NCBI GenBank assembly: GCA_000226015.1
Contig: JH154976.1
Coordinates: 111,761-134,199 of the forward strand
Direction of reading: 5' to 3'
Source: Mnemiopsis leidyi
Lineage: Eukaryota; Ctenophora; Tentaculata; Lobata; Bolinopsidae
DNA: 22,439 nucleotides
Below, in pieces: positions 11,301 through 21,200 of this stretch. Positions within the stretch are counted from its first letter, which is position 1. Each line of letters begins with the position of its first letter. The translations under genes were made by a program, and so were the position numbers. The notes under the pieces are model-generated. The model worked only from the letters and a program-made list of their open reading frames with translations, did not search any database and was not told the origin of the DNA.

Positions 11301-13847
11301 AGATGAACTGATTGGAGCTGAGGAAATTGTTGAGGTTAAGCCGAAAAAGAGGGTGTCGATATCTACAGAGGCTCCAGTCATTTGTATGTCTGATATACGC
11401 TTTTAAATAGTCTTGCTTTTAAATACTTGAACAATGTTTTCATATCTTTATTTAGAGAATTGATTGTCCGATGTAAGATAACACTGGCACAGTTTTCTCA
11501 ATGAATGTTACACTTAGTTAATTCAATAAGATTATTTCTGATGGACAACTTTTCTGTTTCAATGCTTTAGCCAGAACTCAGAAATGGTTCAGGCCTATCA
11601 CCTACCAGGTATTCACTTTCACGTGATTAAGATCAAAGCAAGATCGTTAAGATCCATAGCATAGGGATGTGTAATACGCAGAAACTAACTGAACTCGGAT
11701 TTGAACTTGCAGTTGTGGCCTGATACTTGGCTCAGCGTGATGGCACGATAACGACCGTATACATACGCGCGTGATCAGAATGAAATTTTACGCGAAAAGA
11801 AGTCTGCTTTTGAGTTTGTTAAAACGTTGCGTGTAACAAAACCTACATTTTACACTGAGACATACCAGCGTGGCGGGTATACAAATTTGACGTTTTGTTG
11901 TTTATGTTGAAGGAGCTTACCCCCAATAGCTGACAGTTAGTCTATCCCCCGCTAAATAGTCTATAACTTGTAACATCTTCACACGGCTGGTGTTCCAGGT
12001 CACGTTCTTCATCTTCAGAGCTTGTTGGTACAGAATCTCCAACTGAGGTAGAAAGGAATTTGTTAATTTCTTCTCATAATCTGGATACCGGACATGTCTA
12101 AATATCTGTACGACTAAAATAGAGGTGGTTCATGTAGACACGTGCCAATAAACTGCTAGATATGATTGACATGGATCACAACTCTCGCGAATAAAAGTAT
12201 GTATGTAACAAATGATAACTAAGCTACCTGCAACTAAACTAACTAATAAATATGAAATTTATCTAAGTTTAGAACTATACCTGCAAAGATAAACAGAACT
12301 GATGAGCAACAACACATAGATTCTCTAACGGTTCTTGGTCGGGGTCAAATAGTCTGGATTGTAACAACTCTGTCAAATACTCTTTCTGGGAGAAGAATTA
12401 AACGTTTACTAAGAGTTAATTAGTGTACTTGATCTAGAGTACTGATCTCGATAAAAAGTGTATCAATCCTTGCAAATTTATACAGTATTACCCAAATTTC
12501 CCTTGATATCATACGTAATTAACTGACATTACACTCGATTATTTTATAAAGAATCCTCTCACAGAAATACGTCGGTACAAGAATACCTGTTGCAGGTGAA
12601 TTACAGGTCGAGGATCGTCATCTTTAGGATTCTGTACCAACACATCGAACGATAACAAACGCCAGGGATTCTTGAAATCGTCATTAGGTACCGTAAGTCG
12701 TACTGTGAACTCGTGCGGAACCGTCAACTTCACGTAACCTTGTTCTGAAAAGTGGTTAACTGACTAAACAGATCATATCATGAAAGTAATATTATTTTAT
12801 AATTTTAAAAGGATTTCCTCCGTCTCTTTACGACAAAATAGCAGCTTAATTTAGGTCGATATAATATTGAACCACTAAACTTGACACTATAAATCTCATA
12901 TACACATACCGATCTCAATGTTCTTGTATTTGATAGGTATCTTAGACAACACCAGTCGTTGCTCTATCAAGCTAGTTAACTTGTTGAGCGTATCAGTTTT
13001 CTCTTTATCAGTGAGAGTAAGAGAGGGGATGATCTTATCTTTGATACAGAGTGGAAGACGAGAGTATGAGCCTGTTACCAGCACATCTACTGCTGATTGT
13101 AGACCAAACACTGGGAAACTGACAGGGGGAAAGGGTCTTGTTTAGTTTGAATGAAACTGGCCGTCCACTTCAGTTTTTACTTAGTCAGGTCGCTTGAAGT
13201 CAGATTACTTGAAATTTAAGTTCAGCAAACTTCCATTCAAATTTCGGGAAGAAGTGGAGAAAAAAAGTGGAGAAAATTGGAGAGATTTGAATAAATGCTA
13301 TGGGAATCAAATAAGTTAACCAGTGTCGAAGAACAAACCTAGCATTTCTGAGCCGTTCCTTAGCGATAGTAAACAAGCTATCTGCAGTTTCGACAAACAG
13401 AGCTGACTGCTTATCTAGGAACATGATTATCTCCGTACACTTGTCTACCCGGGACGCTTTACACGCCCACTTCACTAGCGCCAGTAGTCTGATAAACTGG
13501 AGTTGGGTTCGGTTCGAGAACTGGTAGATCGAGGTTTTACGTTCTGTGTCACTCTTCCGGGGTAACCTGGCGTAAAGTCACGTGATTTACTGCATGCGCA
13601 AGACCACAACAACGATTTTGATAATTCTATGCTATGTGTTATTTAGTCGATTTTGAAATAAGTCAATTCTGAAAAATGGTCATCACAGGATTATCAGATC
13701 CATCTTCGGATGAAAAAAGTTGAATTGCTGAATCGAGGAAAAGAAGCACACATACAGCTCAGACAGTACGATGAGATCATGATATGTTTTCTGGACAAGA
13801 TAATCAATGAGGAGAGTTAGCGGCACGACGTTCTGTGGCTCCTCCAT
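5367..13847 (-). CDS. MED14: Mediator complex subunit 14 (MED14), complete but short
   Basis: Seventeen exons: 13847-13756, 13566-13339, 13118-12910, 12744-12587, 12385-12281, 12042-11921, 8714-8585, 8412-8212, 8049-7898, 7789-7739, 7593-7428, 7183-7089 (alternative acceptor gives 7168), 6832-6745, 6599-6450, 6262-6140, 5997-5740, 5603-5367. All junction phases match and give 854 codons plus TAA. The start is the ATG at 13847, before a segment matching the MED14 N-terminus: LVQKTYHDLIVLSELLPRKS, RLLALVKWA, SRVDKC, SAVDVLVTGSYSRLP, KDKIIP, NPWRLL, LQSRLF, FCLSLQ, LTVSYW, LSLERLLEE. Later exons match less well, but YNFHYMILGY and LGTHQSIFKLLHTLQ still align. MED14 is the backbone joining head, middle and tail modules of the nuclear Mediator complex. 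Human MED14 is about 1,454 aa; this model ends some 500-600 residues earlier. Introns are 108-256 bp except one of 3,206 bp that holds a GPCR gene. Confidence 0.93.
6381..6442. repeat. GAA-rich purine tract in a MED14 intron
   Basis: A 62-bp run of GAA/ACAAG triplets on the plus strand; on the minus strand it is a pyrimidine tract immediately following the exon-14 donor (exon end 6450, GTGAGG). Confidence 0.85.
7324..7377. repeat. Two exact 27-bp repeats each with a 12-bp palindrome
   Basis: 7324-7350 and 7351-7377 are identical. Each holds CAACGATCGTTG (7336-7347, 7363-7374), a perfect palindrome. Located in the MED14 intron 7184-7427. Confidence 0.95.
8479..8576. repeat. Two tandem copies of about 50 bp in a MED14 intron
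   Basis: 8479-8525 and 8526-8576 share CTAAATAACAATG-TAATGTTTAACTCTTGA and CTACACTTCATAGT; the second has a 4-nt insertion. They make up most of the 172-bp intron 8413-8584. Confidence 0.9.
8715..9432. other. MED14 intron segment, 5' flank of the nested GPCR gene
   Basis: AT-rich non-coding DNA between MED14 exon 7 and the GPCR start codon; it should hold the GPCR promoter and 5' UTR. A 12-bp motif (ATATCGGTTAGT) is repeated twice near 9041-9065. The open stretch at 9006-9206 (+) has no recognisable protein content. No clear TATA box was identified. Confidence 0.5.
9433..11406 (+). CDS. Class A (rhodopsin-like) G-protein-coupled receptor nested in a MED14 intron
   Basis: Five exons: 9433-9583, 9728-9799, 9943-10087, 10198-10319, 10451-11406. 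All phases match and give 481 aa. The first ATG has a good context (gccagaATGG). Seven membrane segments are visible. TM1 contains the GN pair (IFGNIII). TM2 has the conserved Asp (FVDFVVG). C98 before TM3 can pair with C175 in extracellular loop 2. TM3 ends in IDRF instead of DRY (122-124). TM4 has W150, TM6 has SWLP (276-279) in place of CWxP, and TM7 has NPIIY (318-322). The N-terminus is very short (about 8-10 residues). The cytoplasmic tail is about 150 residues, basic then strongly acidic. The opsin Schiff-base lysine position in TM7 is Tyr, so it is not a photopigment. The ligand is unknown; amine-, peptide- and melatonin-receptor-like groups all remain possible. It acts at the plasma membrane through G proteins. 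Confidence 0.9.
11407..11920. other. MED14 intron segment downstream of the nested GPCR
   Basis: About 510 bp of AT-rich sequence following the GPCR stop codon; it must include the GPCR 3' UTR. No canonical AATAAA on the plus strand was found (only AATAAG near 11525). The MED14 exon-6 donor (GTAAGC, minus) lies at its right edge. Confidence 0.5.
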
Positions 13848-14944
13848 CCCTGGCTGTCTGCTGGTTCTATCACATTTTGTAGAGCACCACAGCACAAACA
13901 AACTCAGTTTTTTTTATGTTGAATCGTCACTTCTTTTACATTGCTGCTGTTACTCATTCAATTAGTTAGTAAATTTGTTTTAAATTGAAATAATGCAAAA
14001 TATGTGAAAATATTATTGATGAAATTCTCAAAAGTCCAATTTGTTCAATTCAACATAAGGTAACACGACTAATAAAACTCAACTTGTTTTCGAAAATCAC
14101 AATGATTAATGAAAATATACCAGGGAGTTTATAATATACAAGACTTTTTAACACTAATCAATAAAATACGGTGAACTTAAAACATTCAATTCATCATTCA
14201 GTCAGAAAATTCACAAATCACAAACATTAAAATTATTTTACGACTCTCGCCAAATGTTCACTTGAATGAATATCGAGAAGGGATAATTACTTGCTTCAAG
14301 GATGTAGTGGTTCAATTCATAATTAAACTTTATATTTAGTTTGGTAAATCATCTTTTTTCCAGAAAATTATTACATCAGGTCAATAAATTCATCCGAGGA
14401 TAGAGTTTTCACTTTTCCTCCATTAACATTGCATGTAAAAGTTGTGATATATTTTTACTAAATTATCTCAAATAAGATAGGAGATAACAGCCTAAATTGC
14501 TGATAATAACAATATCGCTAAAGTGTTGTACACCGTTTTCCAACATTGAATTTCACTCAGAGAACTTAATTGTGATCTAATAACATACTATTATACATCA
14601 ATACGAGCAATACGGAAATGATATAATAAACACATACGATAAAATAACACAATCACTCATTAAATCGATCACTTTTACAAAGAGAATCACAGTTCAAACT
14701 ATTCTCCAAACTCTAGAAACCGAGTAAAAATAGAGGGTAAAATATACCTTAACAATTATAATTTAGAATCTACTATCACGCTTCAAGCAAAACAACACCA
14801 ATCATATGACGTTTCTGAAATTACACGACCACTATAAAACTAGGTATATTCCTTGCAGCTTTGCAACTCTGAATCGCAATCCCAACGAGCTATACAGTAC
14901 TAGCTACATTACAGCTATATCTTGAAGCTAAATTGAACTGCTAT
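13848..14944. other. AT-rich intergenic region between acyltransferase and MED14
   Basis: Roughly 1.1 kb without a convincing reading frame. Both flanking genes run on the minus strand, so it should contain the acyltransferase 3' UTR at the right and the MED14 promoter and 5' UTR at the left. I see no RNA gene or clear repeat in it. Confidence 0.5.
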
Positions 14945-17471
14945 TTAAGCCCTCTTGCTAAGTTCGTCTAATGTAGCCTGCATCTTAGTCTGTACAGAGT
15001 TAGTCAGCTCGGTTACATCTTCAGGTTTCAGACCTACAGTAGAGACAGGTTCTAGAACTTTCATCCTTATTACTCCGCTGTTAAACACCCAGTTTTTACC
15101 TGAGGAGGATAATTTAGTGCGAGTTTCTCAAATATATCATGTAAAAAGTAAAGATGTAAGATGCAAGATGTTGAGGTTGTGCAATCAAATAATGAAATGT
15201 TTTTACTGATGCAGGTTTAAAGTAAAACAGTATAAAAATGCAGGAGTTATCTTACCATCATACACAGAAGGTGGTATGTAGATAACTACGGGAACTACTG
15301 GAGATTGACATTGTTGTGCCATATGGAACCCGCCTGTAATATTTCGATTCAATGAGTGGATATTTAAGTCCCTTCGAAACTGCATAATTAAAGTAATTTT
15401 AGAAATGATCCCCGGGTATTCGGGTAATTATCAATTTTGGTGCTGTTAGAATTTAAAATATTAAAGATCCAGTGCAGCATTGATCAATCTCACCTTTCTT
15501 GAAGGGAAGCATTTTCCCATCAAATGCTTTGTTTCTGGTTCCTTCAGGAAAGACACAAACACGTAACCGTTCCTTCTTTATTCGTTCGTTTATAATGTTC
15601 ATGTGATCTCGTACTTCATTGCTGGCTGAAGTAAGGAACAGTAAGAAGTTATTTCTAGGATCAGTCCACAGTTCCACACCTCTATTTTATTTCAATTAAG
15701 CAATAAGCAAGTGTATCAATCCAAAAATAGTAAACACAATGTTAACACTCGCATCACCCTTACCTCCACTTTTACGGGTGATAAACTCGTGTCCACTAAG
15801 ATAAGCTGCCCATCCGAAGAAAGGAACGTACATTAACGATTTCTTCATCAAAATTATAGCACGGTGAGGCCATATCCTGCAGAATTAAAATTGTATTTGA
15901 TTTTTCATATGATAGAAGCATGGAGTAATAACTTAAGACGATACCACGTTTTTCTTGCTTCAGCTTTAATAAATAACAAGGTAACTTAGACTTCATTTCT
16001 ACATATAACTAGAGGCTAGTATAGCAAGATTGCCTATACGTCAAATTACACTCAGCAGGGACTTCTTGTTGACTTACTTACTTTATTTTAGACGATCCTC
16101 GATCGAAAACTGCTCCATGGTTTTTCTCCTAACTGTACGATCGAGTATCACACCCCTAAGGTCACCAATCTCTACTCCAGCATCTCTTGCTACTGTGTCT
16201 AAGAATGTAATGGCCTACGCGTACGACCACGCCCCGTTTGGGGTAAGTGCAAAGGCAACACAGAGATGATCTGGTCATGGGCCCTCATGCATGCAATGAC
16301 CGGCAAAACGTGCTCGGCGTTGAGCACTGAGCAAGGACCGTTGCAATAGAAGGAAGGTCCCCGTAGATTCTTTTCGGGGTGAGATGGTCCTTCCAATGAA
16401 GGTTTCTGGCCTGCATCAGCAGCCTAGTGTGGCAACCATTCAAGCGTTTTTCAAACTGCTTGTTAAGAGTTCAGGTTTCTGACCCATAGAGTAGAACTGG
16501 TTCAACGCATGCTTTAAAGAATTTGACCTTTAGATGCTCTGAAATGCCGGAGGTCCAAACTTTCCGAAGTTTAATGCATGCAGTCCATGCCATCCCTTTC
16601 CGGCTGTTGAAATCCTGTTTACTGTCTGCTTTGTAAGATCCCAAGTATTTGAAATTATCTACAAGTTCAAGAGAGTGACCTCCTTTTGAATTTATTGAAG
16701 CCTGTCAAAGTTGACGATCATAAATTCTGTTTTCGAAGGATTCACGCAAAGTCCAACTTTCTCTGCCGCGACCTCAAGGTCGCTCAATAGACTCTGGGCC
16801 TTCTGAATGGTGTTGACTGAAGATTGAAGAAGAAAGTCTTACCTGGCGACACACATGGTGTCGAGAGAAGATTGAAGAAGAAAGTCTTATCTGGCGATAC
16901 ACATGGTGTCGAAAGAAGATTGAAGAAGAAAGTCTTACCTGGCTATACACATGGTGTCGAGAGAAGATTGAAGAAGAAAGTCTTACCTGGCGATACACAT
17001 GGTGTCGAGAGAAGATTGGTGGTTAGGACTCAGTATGTAGCCACCTTCGTACGACTCTAGATGTTCTGTACCCTCAGCTTCTATCGTTATTCCTAGACAC
17101 AACCTGGGATCATGTTATCAGTGTCATACAAATTATCTGAAAAATAGAATATTTGGCTAGAATTCTAGCATGCAGAACAGCACATACAACACTGAAACCC
17201 ATAAAACCAAACAGTAAAAAAACAGTAAATAAAAAACGTCATATTATATTCAAAAACTAAACCTGGATAAATGATAAAAGAGGGGAGCTAGTGTGTAAGT
17301 GTTATCTCTGTTTTTAGGGAAGAACGGACAGTAGATCATGTGGACAACCGCCAATATCAGGTAGCAACAAGAGTAGAGGAACATCTTGCAGATGTAGTTT
17401 ACATGCTTGGAGACAAAACTGAGGAGATAGAGCACCACCGTTATTATAGCGAGGTTATGTAGCCAGCACAT
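14945..17471 (-). CDS. 1-acyl-sn-glycerol-3-phosphate acyltransferase (AGPAT1/2 type)
   Basis: Six exons: 17471-17263, 17103-16987, 15876-15764, 15625-15494, 15333-15256, 15099-14945 (stop TAA). Every phase matches and the product is 267 aa, close to human AGPAT1/2 (about 280). The enzyme transfers an acyl group from acyl-CoA to lysophosphatidic acid, making phosphatidic acid in the ER membrane. Residues 1-50 are hydrophobic, consistent with membrane helices. The catalytic NHxxxxD box is N97-H98-Q-S-S-L-D103 (17004-17024). FPEGTR is at 172-177, MLPFKKG at 185-191, and VPVV follows near 205. A Gly-Phe-His before MAQQCQ matches the family's GAFHLAVQ. Intron 2 (15877-16986) is unusually long at 1,110 bp and contains a tandem array of the exon-2 donor region and a retrotransposon relic. 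The specific paralogue cannot be assigned. Confidence 0.94.
16060..16818 (-). mobile_element. Decayed non-LTR retrotransposon (LINE) reverse transcriptase fragment
   Basis: On the minus strand, broken frames show typical LINE RT features in order. These are AQSLLSDLEVAAEKVGLCVN followed by PSKTEFM (16720-16810), VDNFKYLGS (near 16650), then VLLYGSE and FEKRLNG (near 16450-16500). A C-terminal segment follows (VARDAGVEIGDL near 16150-16200, then a DRxxxR-like end). Several stops and frameshifts interrupt it, so it is inactive. The catalytic YADD part would lie further upstream and is missing: the fragment stops at the 48-bp tandem array. It sits in acyltransferase intron 2 in the same orientation as the gene. 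Confidence 0.85.
16821..17012 (-). repeat. 48-bp tandem array duplicating the acyltransferase exon-2 end and its splice donor
   Basis: Four 48-bp units begin at 16821, 16869, 16917 and 16965, and a partial fifth begins at 17013. Read on the minus strand, each unit repeats the codons for SSLDTMCIA, the exon end CCAG, the donor GTAAGA and a pyrimidine-rich stretch. The unit next to the exon supplies the used donor (exon end 16987). Other copies have a donor at 16939 (intact), 16891 (GT changed to AT, broken) and 16843 (intact). In the gene's frame the first codon after the donor is TAA. Confidence 0.95.
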
Positions 17472-18252
17472 GTCTAGTTGAGGGTAGGTGAGGTTAGATC
17501 TGAATGTGAGGTTAGATGCAAGGTTTAATGTGAGGTTGAATGTGAGGTTATTTGAGGTAGTTAAAGTGGGGGTATGATCATGGTATGTACAGTAACATAG
17601 TCAAAGTTCCTCTCAATTATGTATCGTAAAATTAAGCTTTTCAACCAAAAGTATTGGCAGCTGATGGCTTGCTGTTTGGATTGCCAACCTCGACGATTTT
17701 GAAATAAAACACAATTACATGTATCTTATCAATTTTAGGTTACATCCATAAAATAACAAAATAAAATATTAAAACAAATGTTCAATAAATAAACTTACAA
17801 AGAAAATTTGAAAACAATGCACGTAAATGCAACTTATATCTTCTCAAATATTTAACCATATTTAGAAAACATTTCATTTGCAGAACTCCTGTTTACTAGA
17901 AATCTGGTTCGCGAATAACGAACAGCGAATGTTAAAAAGGAAGAGTAAGTCAGAGTTCTTGCTTCGTAGTTCGTATTGGCAAATTGCATTTTGGCTCAAT
18001 ACCACTAGCGTCACCAATTTATCACGCTTAAAAGTGAGATTCATTTGTAAGTTTGTATTCACAACATTAATGGTGACGTCATCATTTTAGATCTGAGGAT
18101 AAAAACACTCGACCAGCCAGGGTCCAAGTAAAACAAAACTATCAAGTTTCAAACAACTCCAGTCTTCACGCTCAATCTCAACACAACAACAAAGTAGGCA
18201 CACCACGCCAGGCAGTCTGAAGAGGGTCGGTCTCTCAGCACATCTTCCTTTC
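17472..18252. other. Intergenic region between WDR33 and acyltransferase
   Basis: About 780 bp. It should hold the WDR33 3' UTR and the acyltransferase promoter. Next to the acyltransferase ATG (17480-17565) is a short imperfect repeat of TGAGGTTAGAT / AATGTGAGGTT. No reading frame with recognisable content and no clear AATAAA for WDR33 was found. Confidence 0.5.
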
Positions 18253-21200
18253 TCAGCTCCTGTTCATGTTGCTAGAACTGTTGGACCAGGACTGATCACT
18301 AGAATTGTTGGACCAGGACTGATCACCACCCCCAGACTGAGACCAGGACTGATCACCACCCCCAGACTGAGACCAGGACTGATCACCAGCTCCAGACTGA
18401 GACCAGGACTGATCACCAGACTGAGAGCTGGGTGGTTGACCACCTCTACCTCTACCCCGGAAGTCTCCACGTCCACGGCCCCTGTCTCCTCCCCTACCTC
18501 TACCTCTGTCTCCGCCCCGTCCTCTAGAGTTACCTCGGAACATGGACCCGGAACCTGGAATAGGGTACAGTTTAGAGAGAAACAACAAGTTTTACGGAAC
18601 CTGGAATAGGGTCCAGTTCAGAGAGAAACAGCAAGTTTTCCTATTCGTGAACTGTCAGTCCGTTCATGATCGAAAAGTCAAATTTGTGATGAAGTACATG
18701 TTTATGATTTAGACAAAATTTCTATTAAAGTCTATTTCAATAACTCCAAACCTCTGCTCGATCCTCTGTCACCACCACGCGAACTGAACCCTCGACCTCG
18801 ACCATTAGGATCGGGATACGGCCTGCTTCCATCCCCTCGACCTGAATTGAGTTTCACTAGTAAACTCTCTTGACTTTGACAGTTTCTTTAAATTATGTCA
18901 TCTAGATCTGTTATCGGTTACATCAATGCAATAACTAGAATAATGAAAGACGATAGAGATTGATGCGGTTAAAATTATAAGTTGACCCAAATTAATCGTA
19001 AAAATTAATGTAAGCCTATCGGCGCGGTGGATACCTAGTATGTACTTAGTTTTCCTGATATCAAATATGCAAGATTGCATAATTTAATGCAATTACGATT
19101 ACACAACTCAAATTCACAGGGCGAAACAGCGACTGTAAACTACCCGACCTCTAAAGCTGCCTCTGTCGCCGCCCCTGAACCCTCTCCGACCCCGAGATCC
19201 GTCACCACGTCCTCGAGATCCGTCGTTTCCTTCGCTACTGAAACTCCGCCTCGGTCCTCCTCTTTGTTGTTGGTTAAAGTTGTTGTTGTTGTTGTTGTTG
19301 TTGTAGTTCTCTGCGGTTTAAGGATGTCACTTTTAAGTGAAAATATTTGTTTACGTACGGAATCAGAACGATTTCTTGCAATGAAACTTAAATTTAGCAA
19401 GTATGACCAAGTATGACAAATTCAGCAGACTAAAATTAGGGACTAGCTGACCTTGTCCGGGGGGAGGAGGCTGGCTGTAACCGCCCATGTTACCCTGGTT
19501 ACTCTGGTTATTCTGGTAACCATAGTTACTACTGTTATTCTGGGAGGTATTGTCCCAACCTCCACTGCTGTTCCATGATCCTTGCTCCACGTACGTTCCC
19601 GATTGGTCGTAACTAAAACGGAAAGAGTTGATACATAGTTTGAAATTATTAAGGATAAGAAGGCGGAAAATGTTTTTTTTTTCCGTTTTTGAGCAGATTT
19701 CCTACAATGAGCGGTAAAATTGAAAACTTGAACAGCAGTAAACAATTCAGCTGATACGACGTACCCGTATTCGTCATTAGCATTGAATCCAGTAAGGTTG
19801 CCAGAGTTTTGCTGGTTCATATTCTGGTTTTGTTGTTGGTTGGAGTTTTGACGTTGGTTTTGTACGCTGCAAAGTTTGAAAATTAGACCTACGAGAAATT
19901 TAATCAGAAATACTAAAACTACTGAAAAAACATAAAATAACACAGACAAAGCATCACACTCACCCAGTGTCAGTGATAGACACGGATGCCTATAACCTAT
20001 TGCTTAACTAACTAATGCCTTACTAGCTATTGCCTAACTAACTAATGTCTAACTAACTATAACCTAACTAACTATCGCCTAACTAACTATTGCCTAACTA
20101 ACAAACAAACTTTAATATTGCCCAAACACAGTACGCTACAGTGGCTCCTCCCCAATACTAACGTTGCAGCTATCTCCAGTTCTCCCTTCATCTTCTCGGT
20201 ACTGATCTGTAGGCCTGGTACTACCTCAGTTCTTATCATGGGTAGAATCTGGTGTAGTGACTTGCTGCTTGTCTTCTCGTTACTTTTACTGATAACCTGG
20301 ACAGAGGGGGAATATTTGTAGATTTCTCAGGGGGTGAGTAACTACAACTCTACACAAGATTTGACATTTACTTAGGTGCTTAAAAACTCAAGTTTTGGTC
20401 ACAATTCCATCAATCTGATTTTGACATCATCCCCGCCAAATGTAGCATAATCTAGTGCGAACCTTGGAAGGAGCAAGAGTATTGATGACATTGTCGTCAA
20501 CTTGAAGATTCTGTGTTTCTCCCATGCCGGGTATCACTTTAGAGTCTAGTATCACTGGTTCCTGGTCTGGTGGAGAAATAGGTTAGAGTCTCACTTCTCA
20601 TGTCACCCGGGATGTAAACAATGTATAAAACAAAATTTTAGTAGGCTGCAGAGGCTGATATTTTTTCTGCGAAACTAAGCCGGGATAATTACGGTTGATT
20701 TATTAACGACCGGGGAAAATATGGTCCGGAAAATATGACGAAATTTCTAGAAATTCGCCACTTAATCCCGGTCATAATAATCGTGAGTGAGGTAGTAAAA
20801 TCTAAGCTTCTAAGCTGAACTTAGAACAGTTAAGTTTAGCAGGTTGCACGTCTGTAGTAGGAACATACCAATCTGTAGACCGTGAGGATCCTCGATAGCA
20901 AGATCTTGAAGTTCGGTCTGATCGTACAGACCTTCGTTAGGATTTGTGTTTAGGTTGTACTTATCCTGCATCAGATCACCTAGGTAGTAGAAATTAATAC
21001 AGATCAATCAGTTGAGTATGATATGTACTGCACAATAATATAACCGTAACTGTGACATAATCATGATAATATAACTGTAATATAACCGTCACATAGTAAA
21101 TGATGTTATTTAATCATGTTTTTCATGCTCTGAAAGATGATTGTTTTCTAATTTCTACCCAACATACCTGGTCTGTTCCTTGTCCAGAACTTTGCAGTGT

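Noticed and set aside
13848..13901. Extension of MED14 upstream of the ATG at 13847
   Set aside because: The frame is open for about 18 more codons but has no upstream ATG, and family similarity begins just after the chosen ATG.
16774..17060. Repeat-containing open frames on both strands (RLSSSIFSRHHVY-type and KKKVLPGDTHGVERRL-type)
   Set aside because: Both come from reading the 48-bp array in the wrong frames; 48 is a multiple of three, so frames stay open by chance. The acyltransferase frame in this region has a TAA.
18264..18476. Second minus-strand frame with repeated SPGLSL
   Set aside because: Shadow of the GDQSW repeat in the WDR33 last exon; the WDR33 frame matches splice phase and the RGG content.
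19140..19400. Alternative minus-strand frame with a poly-Thr run
   Set aside because: It is an out-of-frame reading of the AAC repeat; the poly-Asn frame continues correctly into the RGG segment and matches phase.
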